Positions 8,909 through 15,587 of a stretch of DNA of 25,562 nucleotides are shown here, piece by piece. Each line of letters opens with the position of its first letter. Position 1 is the first letter of the stretch. Position numbers and translations under genes: made by a program. The stretch is from Lachnospiraceae bacterium (GTDB lineage: Bacteria; Bacillota; Clostridia; Lachnospirales; Lachnospiraceae): the NCBI GenBank assembly GCA_900753305.1, contig CAADYR010000163.1, positions 1 through 25,562 of the forward strand, given 5' to 3'. The notes below the pieces were generated by a model. The model did not search any database. It was given only the letters and a program-made list of their open reading frames with translations, and was not told where the DNA came from.

Positions 8909-10267
8909 TTACATATTTACGCGATTTTTTGCGGTCAATTCTATCTTTTTTATGACATGCAGATACGCGATCATTGTAAAAATTCCTGCTGCAAGCCATG
9001 CCGCCGGATCACAGAATACTGCCAGTGAATAACTCATAACCTTCATGGATACCAGCGCACACACCAGTCTGGCTGCCAATTCTACTACTCCACCCATCAT
9101 AGGAAGGAAACCATATCCACACCCCTGCATCGCATTTCTGAAAGTAAAAATGACACTAAGCGGAATATAGAATGTAATGCACAATACGGTGTAGCGTTTT
9201 GCATAAAACATGATCTGCGTCATATCTGTTCCTGCCTCAAAAAAGAACTTAAGCAATACTGACAATCCAAAATATGCCAGTAATCCTGCAATAACAGAAT
9301 ATACAACATCTATAAGCAATGCTGACCTGACACCTTTTTTGATCCTGTCAACTTCACCCGCACCATAATTTTGACCCGAATAAGTTGCCATGGTTTGTCC
9401 AATCGCCATCATTCCCTGTGTCAGCATATTCTGTATCTTACTTGCGGCAGAGAACGAAGCTACAGCAGTTGCACCAAACAGATTGATCGCAGACTGCATG
9501 ATCATGGTTCCAGAAGCAGTAATGGCAAACTGTAATGCCATAGGAATTCCTACAGCCAACTGTCTGTGTGTATCATCCTTGTGAAATCTGATCTGTGAAG
9601 CTTCCGGCCGAAGCACAGGCTCCTTCTTCACGATATAAATCACACACAATATAGCAGAAACAGCCTGGGCTGCATTTGTTGCCCATGCAGCTCCGGCAAC
9701 ACCCATTTTCAATCCAATAATAAAGAACAGATCAAGTACCACATTAAGACAGGCGGAAAAAACTAATGTGATCAACGGCACTTTACTGTTACCAATTGCC
9801 CTTAAACATGCTGCAAAATAATTATATGCCACACTCGCCATAATTCCCATGCAGATAACAGATATATAACTATATGCATCATCAAAAATATCCTCCGGAG
9901 TATTCATTAAATGAAGCACCTGTTTCATACATAACAGTGAAAGTAGAGTCATTCCTATAATGACCAGTATCGACAACAATATGCCATTTGCTACACTTTG
10001 TCTGGTACCTTTTTCATCACTGATGCCAAACCTTTGCGAAGTAAGCACCGTAAATCCTGTACTAAGTCCTGTAGAAGCACCTATTACCATAAACATGATC
10101 GTTCCCGTAGAACCTACGGCAGCAAGTGCATTCGAACCAACGAATCTGCCAACGATCATGGAGTCCACAGCATTGTATATCTGCTGAAAAACATTACCAA
10201 CAAAAAGAGGCAGCGTAAACTGCAAAATAATCGGTAATGGATTTCCCTTTGTCATATTCTTTTGCAT
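8909..10267 (-). CDS. MATE-family multidrug/cation efflux transporter
   Basis: This is a 452-residue inner-membrane antiporter of the multidrug and toxin extrusion family, using a cation gradient to export drugs or metabolites. The family entry motif is clear near the N-terminus (GNPLPIILQFTLPLFVGNVFQQ and YNAVDSMIVGRFVG), followed by about twelve hydrophobic segments in two similar halves; the second half starts near IPMALQFAITASGTMIMQ. Length is normal. It is the last gene of the sda-spmB unit, 25 bp after spmB, and is followed by a strong terminator. An in-frame ATG four codons upstream (10279) lies only one base after AAAGG, so I chose the second ATG at 10267. That start region carries a 19-base stretch shared with sdaAA (see findings). 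Substrate cannot be predicted. Confidence 0.92.
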   Translation of the reverse strand: MQKNMTKGNPLPIILQFTLPLFVGNVFQQIYNAVDSMIVGRFVGSNALAAVGSTGTIMFMVIGASTGLSTGFTVLTSQRFGISDEKGTRQSVANGILLSILVIIGMTLLSLLCMKQVLHLMNTPEDIFDDAYSYISVICMGIMASVAYNYFAACLRAIGNSKVPLITLVFSACLNVVLDLFFIIGLKMGVAGAAWATNAAQAVSAILCVIYIVKKEPVLRPEASQIRFHKDDTHRQLAVGIPMALQFAITASGTMIMQSAINLFGATAVASFSAASKIQNMLTQGMMAIGQTMATYSGQNYGAGEVDRIKKGVRSALLIDVVYSVIAGLLAYFGLSVLLKFFFEAGTDMTQIMFYAKRYTVLCITFYIPLSVIFTFRNAMQGCGYGFLPMMGGVVELAARLVCALVSMKVMSYSLAVFCDPAAWLAAGIFTMIAYLHVIKKIELTAKNRVNM

Positions 10268-10292
10268 CTTAATTACCATACCTTTCCGTAAT

Positions 10293-10817
10293 TTACATAC
10301 ATCCAGCCAGCAGCATACTCATTATCAGACCTGCTACTGTTGCCAGAAATGCCCCCGCCAGAGTCCAGCGGGTCTTTGTAATTCCTATTGCCATATAATA
10401 TACCGACATTGTATAAAAAATTGTCTCTGTAGAACTAAGCGCCAGAGATGTTACCAGTCCTGCATAAGAATCTGTTCCATATTCCTTAAAAATATCCAAT
10501 GCCAGTCCTGTCGCTGCAGAAGAAGAAATCATCTTTACAATAAAAAGGCTTATTACTTCCTGAGGAAAATCTCCTGTTAATCTGCCAAATAAATTGCCCA
10601 GATATTGGAGAAATCCAGAAGCCCGAAGTACACCTACCGCCACCATAAGTCCTATCAAAGTCGGTGCAATCTCCGCTACTGTCTTAATCCCGTCAGTTGC
10701 GCCTTTGGTAAAGCAATGATAAATATCCCTTTTGGCAGCAAGCCCAGTAGCAATAATATAAAATACCAGCGCCGGTATTATAATATTGGATAAATGCAGC
10801 AAAATTTCAGATTGCAT
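10293..10817 (-). CDS. spmB: Spore maturation protein B
   Basis: SpmB is a small membrane protein of the nucleoside-recognition/Gate family that acts with SpmA in spore core dehydration and heat resistance in Bacillus and Clostridium. The 174-residue protein has an N-terminal membrane segment (IIIPALVFYIIATGLA), a Gate-type core (TLIGLMVAVGVLRASGFLQYL), the conserved stretch SSSAATGLALDIFKEYGTDS, and a C-terminal hydrophobic pair. The ribosome site AGGAG lies eight bases before the ATG. Here it sits between sdaAA (66 bp upstream) and the MATE gene (25 bp downstream). spmA lies about 3.7 kb away at 14503-15096 on the same strand rather than directly upstream. A sequence CATATACT at 10851-10858 resembles a sigma-E -10 element and could give spore-specific expression independent of the sda genes (inference). 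Confidence 0.92.
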   Translation of the reverse strand: MQSEILLHLSNIIIPALVFYIIATGLAAKRDIYHCFTKGATDGIKTVAEIAPTLIGLMVAVGVLRASGFLQYLGNLFGRLTGDFPQEVISLFIVKMISSSAATGLALDIFKEYGTDSYAGLVTSLALSSTETIFYTMSVYYMAIGITKTRWTLAGAFLATVAGLIMSMLLAGCM

Positions 10818-10883
10818 ATGACACTCCTGTCACTTTATATTGCTCATTTCAGTATATGCTGCACTTTCTCTATCTTATCCCTT

Positions 10884-11756
10884 TTAATTCTCTTTAAGTT
10901 TTCTGACCACAGCCTGTGCTGTTGGCGTAATTGCCAATCCTTCCTGACCTGTCTCTCTTAAACATGCGGGAATCAGTTTACCGATTCTGCGCATAGAATC
11001 TATGACTTCATCAGGATCTATGGCACTTTTGATTCCTGCTATTGCCATTTGTGAGGAAACGACAGCGTTAACGGCTCCTGACACATTTCTCTTCACACAG
11101 GGAACTTCAACAAGTCCTGCCACAGGATCACAAGTCAGTCCTAACATATTTTTAAGTGCCAATGCTGCTGCATGAACTATTTCGTCTTCTTTGCCGCCCT
11201 CCAGATAGGCGACTGCTCCTGCTGCCATAGCACTGGCAGAACCGATTTCAGCCTGACATCCACCTTCTGCTCCTGCAATAGATGCACTGGCTGCAATGAC
11301 TTCTCCGATTCCTGCAGCCACAAATAAAGCCTCTATCAGCTTGTCCTCCGTAACATTTCTCTGCTTCTCATAAGTCAGCAAAACTGCGGGAATTACACCA
11401 CAGGAACCGGCTGTTGGTGCAGCTACGATCCTTTTCATACAGGCATTTGACTCGCCCATTTTTACTGCCCTTTCCATAACCTCAGTCAAAAAATCACCAA
11501 TAAGACGATTCTCTTTTTTACGGAATTCCTCCAGCTTCTTACCATCACCGCCTACCATTCCGCTTGCTGATCGTAAGTCAGGATCATATGCCATATCAGC
11601 ATCCTTCATTGCATGATACATTTGCCTCATGGTTTCAAAAGATTGCTCATAACTTACATTTCTTTCACGCATATCATCCTCTATCACGATCCGCCAGAAA
11701 GGCTTCTGTTCCTTTTGTGCTGCATCCGTTATTTCTTTTAAATATGCAAAAGCCAT
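10884..11756 (-). CDS. sdaAA: L-serine dehydratase, iron-sulfur-dependent, alpha subunit
   Basis: Together with SdaAB this enzyme deaminates L-serine to pyruvate and ammonia using a [4Fe-4S] cluster, so it is an oxygen-sensitive catabolic enzyme of the cytoplasm. The 290-residue chain shows VAAPTAGSCGVIPAVL and AEGGCQAEIGSASAMAAG. Likely cluster cysteines are Cys167 (GGCQAE), Cys209 (LTCDPVAG) and Cys220 (VPC); their spacing of 42 and 11 residues equals that of the cluster cysteines in the one-chain Legionella enzyme. It lies directly downstream of sdaAB with a 50-bp gap, the usual two-subunit arrangement of Firmicutes. An in-frame ATG four codons upstream (11768) is one base from AAAGG, so I prefer the ATG at 11756. 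The pair probably feeds pyruvate metabolism during amino-acid fermentation. Confidence 0.95.
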   Translation of the reverse strand: MAFAYLKEITDAAQKEQKPFWRIVIEDDMRERNVSYEQSFETMRQMYHAMKDADMAYDPDLRSASGMVGGDGKKLEEFRKKENRLIGDFLTEVMERAVKMGESNACMKRIVAAPTAGSCGVIPAVLLTYEKQRNVTEDKLIEALFVAAGIGEVIAASASIAGAEGGCQAEIGSASAMAAGAVAYLEGGKEDEIVHAAALALKNMLGLTCDPVAGLVEVPCVKRNVSGAVNAVVSSQMAIAGIKSAIDPDEVIDSMRRIGKLIPACLRETGQEGLAITPTAQAVVRKLKEN

Positions 11757-11806
11757 ATTAATTACCATACCTTTCCATAACCTGCATTCTTTGGATCACA
11801 GGCACA

Positions 11807-12472
11807 CTATTTTTCTTCCAGACTATAATATGTGACTTTCTCTATTCCTTCTAAATGGGAAAGCCATTGAATAGATTCTCCTGGCACTTCCTGATCACAT
11901 TCAATTACCATAACTGCATGTCCACCTCTGCCTGCACGATATAACTGCATTGTAGCTATATTGACCGATTTATGGGATAACATACTGGTAACTTCTGCCA
12001 CATGTCCCGGCTGATCCAGATTATGCACGATCAATGTGGGATAATCTCCTGAAAAATTCGCTGACAGACCGTCTATGCTTGCAATGTTAATACGTGAGCC
12101 ACCTATTGATTCTCCCACAATTTCCAGTTCTTTTCCATCTGCTCCAGTAAGGATCAACTGTGCAGAGTTAGGATGTGCATCCTTTAATTCTGCTTCTCCG
12201 AAGCTGATCTCCATTCCTGCTTCCTTTGCCAGTCGGAAGCTCTCCGGAATCCTGCTGTCATCTGTTTTCATTCCAAGTAATCCGGCAACAATTGCGATCT
12301 GTGTTCCATGACCTTTTCCTGTTGCCAGAAAGGAGCCATATAACAGAATCTGTGCCTTTACAATTGGCTGTGCCATCAGTTTACGGGAAACATAACCGAT
12401 CTTTACTGCCCCTGCTGTGTGTGAACTGGATGGCCCAACCATGACCGGGCCTATAATATCATATAGATTCAT
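11807..12472 (-). CDS. sdaAB: L-serine dehydratase, iron-sulfur-dependent, beta subunit
   Basis: This is the second subunit of the [4Fe-4S] L-serine dehydratase. The 221-residue protein begins with the family motif IIGPVMVGPSSSHTAGAVKIG (about residues 5-25), whose serines and histidine contribute to the active site. It ends with an ACT-type regulatory domain at about 148-221 (TLIVHNLDQPGHVAEVTSMLSHKSVNIATMQL). ACT domains in this family bind serine or dimerise the enzyme. The start is supported by AGGAGG nine bases upstream. It is the first gene of the unit sdaAB-sdaAA-spmB-MATE and is divergent from the LytTR regulator across a 123-bp gap. I could not find a convincing -35/-10 pair for it, but the gap contains a paired direct repeat that may be a LytTR operator, so serine catabolism could be under that regulator (inference). 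Confidence 0.95.
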   Translation of the reverse strand: MNLYDIIGPVMVGPSSSHTAGAVKIGYVSRKLMAQPIVKAQILLYGSFLATGKGHGTQIAIVAGLLGMKTDDSRIPESFRLAKEAGMEISFGEAELKDAHPNSAQLILTGADGKELEIVGESIGGSRINIASIDGLSANFSGDYPTLIVHNLDQPGHVAEVTSMLSHKSVNIATMQLYRAGRGGHAVMVIECDQEVPGESIQWLSHLEGIEKVTYYSLEEK

Positions 12473-12500
12473 TTTATATTTACCTCCTGTTCTTAAAATG

Positions 12501-12530
12501 AACGTAATATTTCATAAATAATTCGTAATA
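12501..12530. promoter_or_regulatory. Candidate LytTR-type operator: two 9-bp direct repeats with 12-bp spacer
   Basis: AACGTAATA (12501-12509) and TTCGTAATA (12522-12530) are direct repeats sharing CGTAATA, with a 12-base spacer and a 21-base period. This 9-12-9 layout is what LytTR regulators such as AgrA and ComE bind. It sits 4 bases upstream of a weak -35 and just ahead of a LytTR gene. The layout is seen; the binding is inferred. Confidence 0.5.
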
Positions 12531-12534
12531 GTAC

Positions 12535-12563
12535 TTTATTCCTGATTATTATTTGTGTATACT
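12535..12563 (+). promoter_or_regulatory. Weak-consensus promoter of the LytTR regulator gene
   Basis: TATACT (12558-12563) follows a poor -35 (TTTATT, 12535-12540) at 17 bases. The weak -35 directly next to the repeated sites fits a promoter that needs an activator. The leader to the ATG at 12596 would be about 25 bases. Confidence 0.4.
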
Positions 12564-12595
12564 CTGCATTAGATTATGAAAGGCAGGTAATACCT

Positions 12596-13309
12596 ATGGT
12601 TCAGATTGCTCTCTGCATGGAACATGCACCTCAAAGAGATATCATTATTCATGAAATAGAATCAACTTTTACATACAATAAAATTTCATTTCATACCCTT
12701 ATTTGCTCCAATGCAGAAGAACTTCTCAGTAAAACACAAAATAACTTCTGCCCTGATATTCTTTTGTATGATATCAATGGTGAGAACGGAAAAGCCCGTG
12801 AAGCAGCCCTATCACTAAAAAAGAAAAATAGTAAACTGATATCTATCGTCACCGAAAAAACGGATTACATTCATTTTGAAGACAATATTATCCTTCAGCC
12901 TATTTATTCTCTGCCTAACCGATGCAGTTCCCAGTTATGGCATTATCTGTGCAAAACCTATCAGTTACTGACCTCTGATATTGATTCTTTTACTTATTAC
13001 CGCAGACCCGAATATACTACGGTTGCTCTGGATGATGTCCTGTATTTTAACTCAGAAGGCCGCAAAATACATCTGGTAACTGTTAACGGTTCCGATTCTT
13101 TTTATTATAAATTAGATGAAGTCGAACAACTCCTTCAAAACAAAAAGCATCATTTTGCACGCGTACATAAATCTTATCTTGTAAATACAGATTATATAAC
13201 AGAATACGATAAACGTACACTGACTTTAGAAACCGGTCAGATTCTCAATATCAGCCGCTATGATCATTACCAGGAAGTCAACCGTTTAAAACGGAATCTG
13301 GAACAGTGA
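12596..13309 (+). CDS. LytTR-family response regulator with degenerate receiver
   Basis: The 237-residue protein has an N-terminal receiver-like domain (about 1-120) and a C-terminal LytTR DNA-binding domain (about 137-237; key stretches DVLYFNSEGRKIHLVT, HFARVHKSYLVNTDYI, LNISRYDHYQEV). The receiver keeps an aspartate at the phosphorylation position (Asp59 in LLYDING) and Thr87. The acidic pair that binds magnesium is Glu9-His10 instead of Asp-Asp, and the conserved Lys-Pro is Gln101-Pro102. Normal phosphorylation is therefore doubtful, and no histidine kinase gene is nearby. GAAAGG lies 12 bases before the ATG. Upstream it is divergent from sdaAB across a gap with a LytTR-like repeat. Its 3' end overlaps the convergent beta-helix gene by 32 bp. 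Targets may be itself, sdaAB or the beta-helix gene. Confidence 0.88.
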   Translation: MVQIALCMEHAPQRDIIIHEIESTFTYNKISFHTLICSNAEELLSKTQNNFCPDILLYDINGENGKAREAALSLKKKNSKLISIVTEKTDYIHFEDNIILQPIYSLPNRCSSQLWHYLCKTYQLLTSDIDSFTYYRRPEYTTVALDDVLYFNSEGRKIHLVTVNGSDSFYYKLDEVEQLLQNKKHHFARVHKSYLVNTDYITEYDKRTLTLETGQILNISRYDHYQEVNRLKRNLEQ

Positions 13310-14450
13310 GCATTTCCTGTAATGGAGCATTCATATCCTGTAACGTATTGCCAAAACTATCCTGTGTAAGCCATGTATTACTCAGACCACACCATCCATC
13401 TCCAGACATCATATCTGCATTATATATATTGAACACATATTTAGGATACTGTGTTATGTTATTCTCTTTTGCACCAATATATGTAATACCTTCTTTCAGG
13501 ACTGGTTGACTGAACATATCCCTGTTCATATAATCTATTGTTTCTTCCCTGGATAGCATGTTCAGTCTGGACAGTTCAACGCCAGCTCCACTATTCATAT
13601 TAAATGTGGTATAGCCACCTTCATCTGCATAGGCTACACCGTATACCTTCACTCCCTGAAAGGTAAGATACATCTGATTCTCCCTGCTCAGAGCATGCAC
13701 TGTCATAATATAAGGACTTGAACTGCTCTGCAGTATACTGTTTCTGATTAATAGTCCAGATTTACCACCCACTTCGGAAGTTACCACATCATGCAGATAA
13801 ATACATCCTCCATCACCTGCTGCCAGTATTTCACATTCCTGTAATGATATCTTACTATTACCCCTGCTGCCAATACCCAGACAATAACTGTTGTAGGATT
13901 CTATTCTGCATCGTTCAAACGATAATTCTTTTCCATATAAATAGTTCTGATCTATATGTACTGCGTAACCTGAATAGTCCTTCTGCCATTCATATTCTGA
14001 TTCATCACTGTCCATGCCGTTTTGTATCATCTCTTCTAACGCTACCGGCTCAATGGAATTACTTCCGCATATTGTTATATTACAGATAGTTCCTGCTGCA
14101 ACTGTCAGTGGAACCCTGCCATAATCTGATGTATTATATTGTAAGATACAGGTATCCTTGTCCACGCCCAGTAAATTTACTGTTTTGGCCATAATTTCTA
14201 CATTTTCTGTATAGACACCTGGACAAATAATAAGTGTATCTCCGGACTCTACCGCATCTACACCCTCCTGAATCGTATTATAATCACCACTGCCATCCTG
14301 GGCAACTGTATATATATTTCCATTTTGCGCTGCTTCTTCCAGCTTACTGTTAAACCACTGTTCATCTGCTGCACAAGTTTTTATTCCCATACTCAGACAG
14401 CCCACTACTATAAGTATCAACAGCGCAAATTTTTTTCGTATGTTCTTCAT
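13278..14450 (-). CDS. Secreted right-handed beta-helix protein, pectinesterase-like fold
   Basis: The 390-residue protein has an export signal: a basic start (MKNIRKK), a hydrophobic core, and either a lipobox-like VVGC (Cys18) or a signal peptidase I site near TCAADE. The mature part opens with YTVAQDGSGDYNTIQEGVD and DTLIICPGVYTENV, the typical entry of pectin methylesterases and related parallel beta-helix proteins. The catalytic landmarks of pectin methylesterases (QAVAL, QDTL, DFIFG) are not present: the aligned region reads FERCRIESYNSYCLGIGSRG. I therefore do not call it an active pectinesterase; it may bind or cleave a different extracellular polysaccharide. Its own promoter lies at 14471-14499 and GAAAGG is eight bases from the ATG. 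The last 32 bp overlap the convergent LytTR gene, and it follows spmA by 52 bp. Confidence 0.75.
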   Translation of the reverse strand: MKNIRKKFALLILIVVGCLSMGIKTCAADEQWFNSKLEEAAQNGNIYTVAQDGSGDYNTIQEGVDAVESGDTLIICPGVYTENVEIMAKTVNLLGVDKDTCILQYNTSDYGRVPLTVAAGTICNITICGSNSIEPVALEEMIQNGMDSDESEYEWQKDYSGYAVHIDQNYLYGKELSFERCRIESYNSYCLGIGSRGNSKISLQECEILAAGDGGCIYLHDVVTSEVGGKSGLLIRNSILQSSSSPYIMTVHALSRENQMYLTFQGVKVYGVAYADEGGYTTFNMNSGAGVELSRLNMLSREETIDYMNRDMFSQPVLKEGITYIGAKENNITQYPKYVFNIYNADMMSGDGWCGLSNTWLTQDSFGNTLQDMNAPLQEMLTVPDSVLNG

Positions 14451-14470
14451 AGTTTATACCTTTCTGCATT

Positions 14471-14499
14471 AGTATAAGTATATTCTCTTTTTATTTCAA
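14471..14499 (-). promoter_or_regulatory. Sigma-A promoter of the beta-helix gene
   Basis: On the minus strand TTGAAA (14494-14499) and TATACT (14471-14476) are exactly 17 bases apart, starting 3 bases after the spmA stop codon. This gives the beta-helix gene a vegetative promoter separate from spmA. Confidence 0.65.
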
Positions 14500-14502
14500 A
14501 GT

Positions 14503-15096
14503 CTATTTATAATCCCTTATCGCCGCCAGTTTACAAAATATAACAGCTACCAGCGTCCCGGTCAGAGTTGCCAGAATAGCAGGCGCCACGATGGCCGCAG
14601 GATTCACACTTCCATACTGACTTCGAAAGGCTATGATATTAACAGGGATAAGCTGAAGTGAAGAAATATTGATCACAAGAAAAGTACACATCTCTGTACT
14701 GGCTACTATAGCATCAGAACCTCTCTCTTTCTCCAATTGCGCCAAATCTGACATGGCACGTAACCCTGCCGGAGTTGCAGCCCAGCCAAGTCCCAGAATA
14801 TTTGCCACAAAGTTTGTACCAATAGATACTAATGCCGGATGTCCCTGTGGAATCTTTGGAAACAAAAATCTCATAACAGGAGCCAAAAGCCTACTCATAC
14901 CGTTCATAATTCCTGCATCTACCGCTACCTCCATAAGCCCTGACCAAAAAGATACAATTCCAAGCATTGTAAAGCATAATGTTATCGCTTCTTTAGAAGA
15001 GAAAAGAATCGCATCTGTAATTGCCTGCATATTTCCATTTACTACGCCAAATACAATTCCTATCAATAACATCCCACCCCAAAGATAATTCATCAT
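14503..15096 (-). CDS. spmA: Spore maturation protein A
   Basis: SpmA is a membrane protein of the nucleoside-recognition/Gate family needed with SpmB for proper spore core dehydration. The 197-residue chain has an N-terminal membrane segment, a Gate-type region (TLCFTMLGIVSFWSGLMEVAVDAG), the strongly conserved stretch NFVANILGLGWAATPAGLRAM (about 93-113), EMCTFLVINISSLQLIPVNIIAFR, and a C-terminal membrane segment. Length is normal for the family. GGGAG lies nine bases before the ATG at 15096; a second ATG follows directly. It is preceded by the acpP terminator, so it starts a new transcription unit. Upstream, CATAAAGT (15131-15138 on the minus strand) matches the sigma-E -10 consensus CATACAnT at all but one fixed position, with GGTCTAGT about 14 bases before it. 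This fits mother-cell expression, but the -35 match is weak. Confidence 0.93.
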   Translation of the reverse strand: MMNYLWGGMLLIGIVFGVVNGNMQAITDAILFSSKEAITLCFTMLGIVSFWSGLMEVAVDAGIMNGMSRLLAPVMRFLFPKIPQGHPALVSIGTNFVANILGLGWAATPAGLRAMSDLAQLEKERGSDAIVASTEMCTFLVINISSLQLIPVNIIAFRSQYGSVNPAAIVAPAILATLTGTLVAVIFCKLAAIRDYK

Positions 15097-15182
15097 AAAT
15101 GAATGCTCCCTACAAGAATTTCTTCGTTTTACTTTATGCCCTCTTTTATATAACTAGACCTTCAAACTCCAATTACTTTAAA

Positions 15183-15209
15183 AAAGAGACTCCTGATCTG
15201 AGTCTCTTT
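15183..15209 (-). terminator. Rho-independent terminator after acpP
   Basis: A 10-bp perfect stem (AAAGAGACTC / GAGTCTCTTT) with a 7-base loop is followed on the minus strand by additional T residues. It lies 57 bases after the acpP stop and separates it from spmA. Confidence 0.88.
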
Positions 15210-15266
15210 ATCACTTCTTACTTATATACTGATGTATATTATATACGGTTGTATATTGCATATGAA

Positions 15267-15500
15267 TTAGATATCTGCACCCTGTTCTCTTAAGAACTCA
15301 ACTGCATCACCAACAGTTTTGACCTTCTTCTCTAATTCTTCATAAGATACTTCTACGCCGAACTCTTCTTCAAATGCCATTACCAATTCAACCAAATCTA
15401 TGGAGTCAGCCCCCAAATCATCCTTAAATGATGAATCTTCTGTGATCTCTACGCCAGTCAGATGTAACTGTTCTTCAATGATTTCAAATACTCTTTCCAT
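15267..15500 (-). CDS. acpP: Acyl carrier protein
   Basis: This 77-residue acidic protein carries growing acyl chains in fatty-acid synthesis on a 4'-phosphopantetheine arm. The attachment site is Ser33 in LGADSIDLVEL, the standard ACP motif with Ile in place of the more common Leu after Ser. Helices before and after it (SSFKDDLG; AFEEEFGVEVSYEE) match the four-helix ACP fold, and length is typical. The start has AAGGAG nine bases upstream. It has its own strong promoter at 15559-15587 inside the end of rsmI and its own terminator, so it is a high-expression single-gene unit. It is not beside fatty-acid synthesis genes here, so whether it is the housekeeping ACP or a second copy for a special pathway cannot be decided from the window. 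Confidence 0.95.
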   Translation of the reverse strand: MERVFEIIEEQLHLTGVEITEDSSFKDDLGADSIDLVELVMAFEEEFGVEVSYEELEKKVKTVGDAVEFLREQGADI

Positions 15501-15558
15501 TCTTTCATCTCCTTTTTACAACATATGGAGTATATGTTTTCTTACCTTTAACAATAGG

Positions 15559-15587
15559 AGTATATTATTACCTATTCTATTTGTCAA
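15559..15587 (-). promoter_or_regulatory. Strong sigma-A promoter of acpP within the rsmI 3' end
   Basis: TTGACA (minus strand, 15582-15587) and TATACT (15559-15564) have the ideal 17-base spacer. The -35 is formed by the last sense codons of rsmI (GTT GAC AAA). A second ATATACTCC copy follows 30 bases downstream (15527-15535). Confidence 0.85.

Noticed and set aside
12473..12595. Riboswitch or leader peptide between sdaAB and the LytTR gene
   Set aside because: Only 123 bp, no stable stem set and no short open frame with a ribosome site; the direct repeats explain the structure better.
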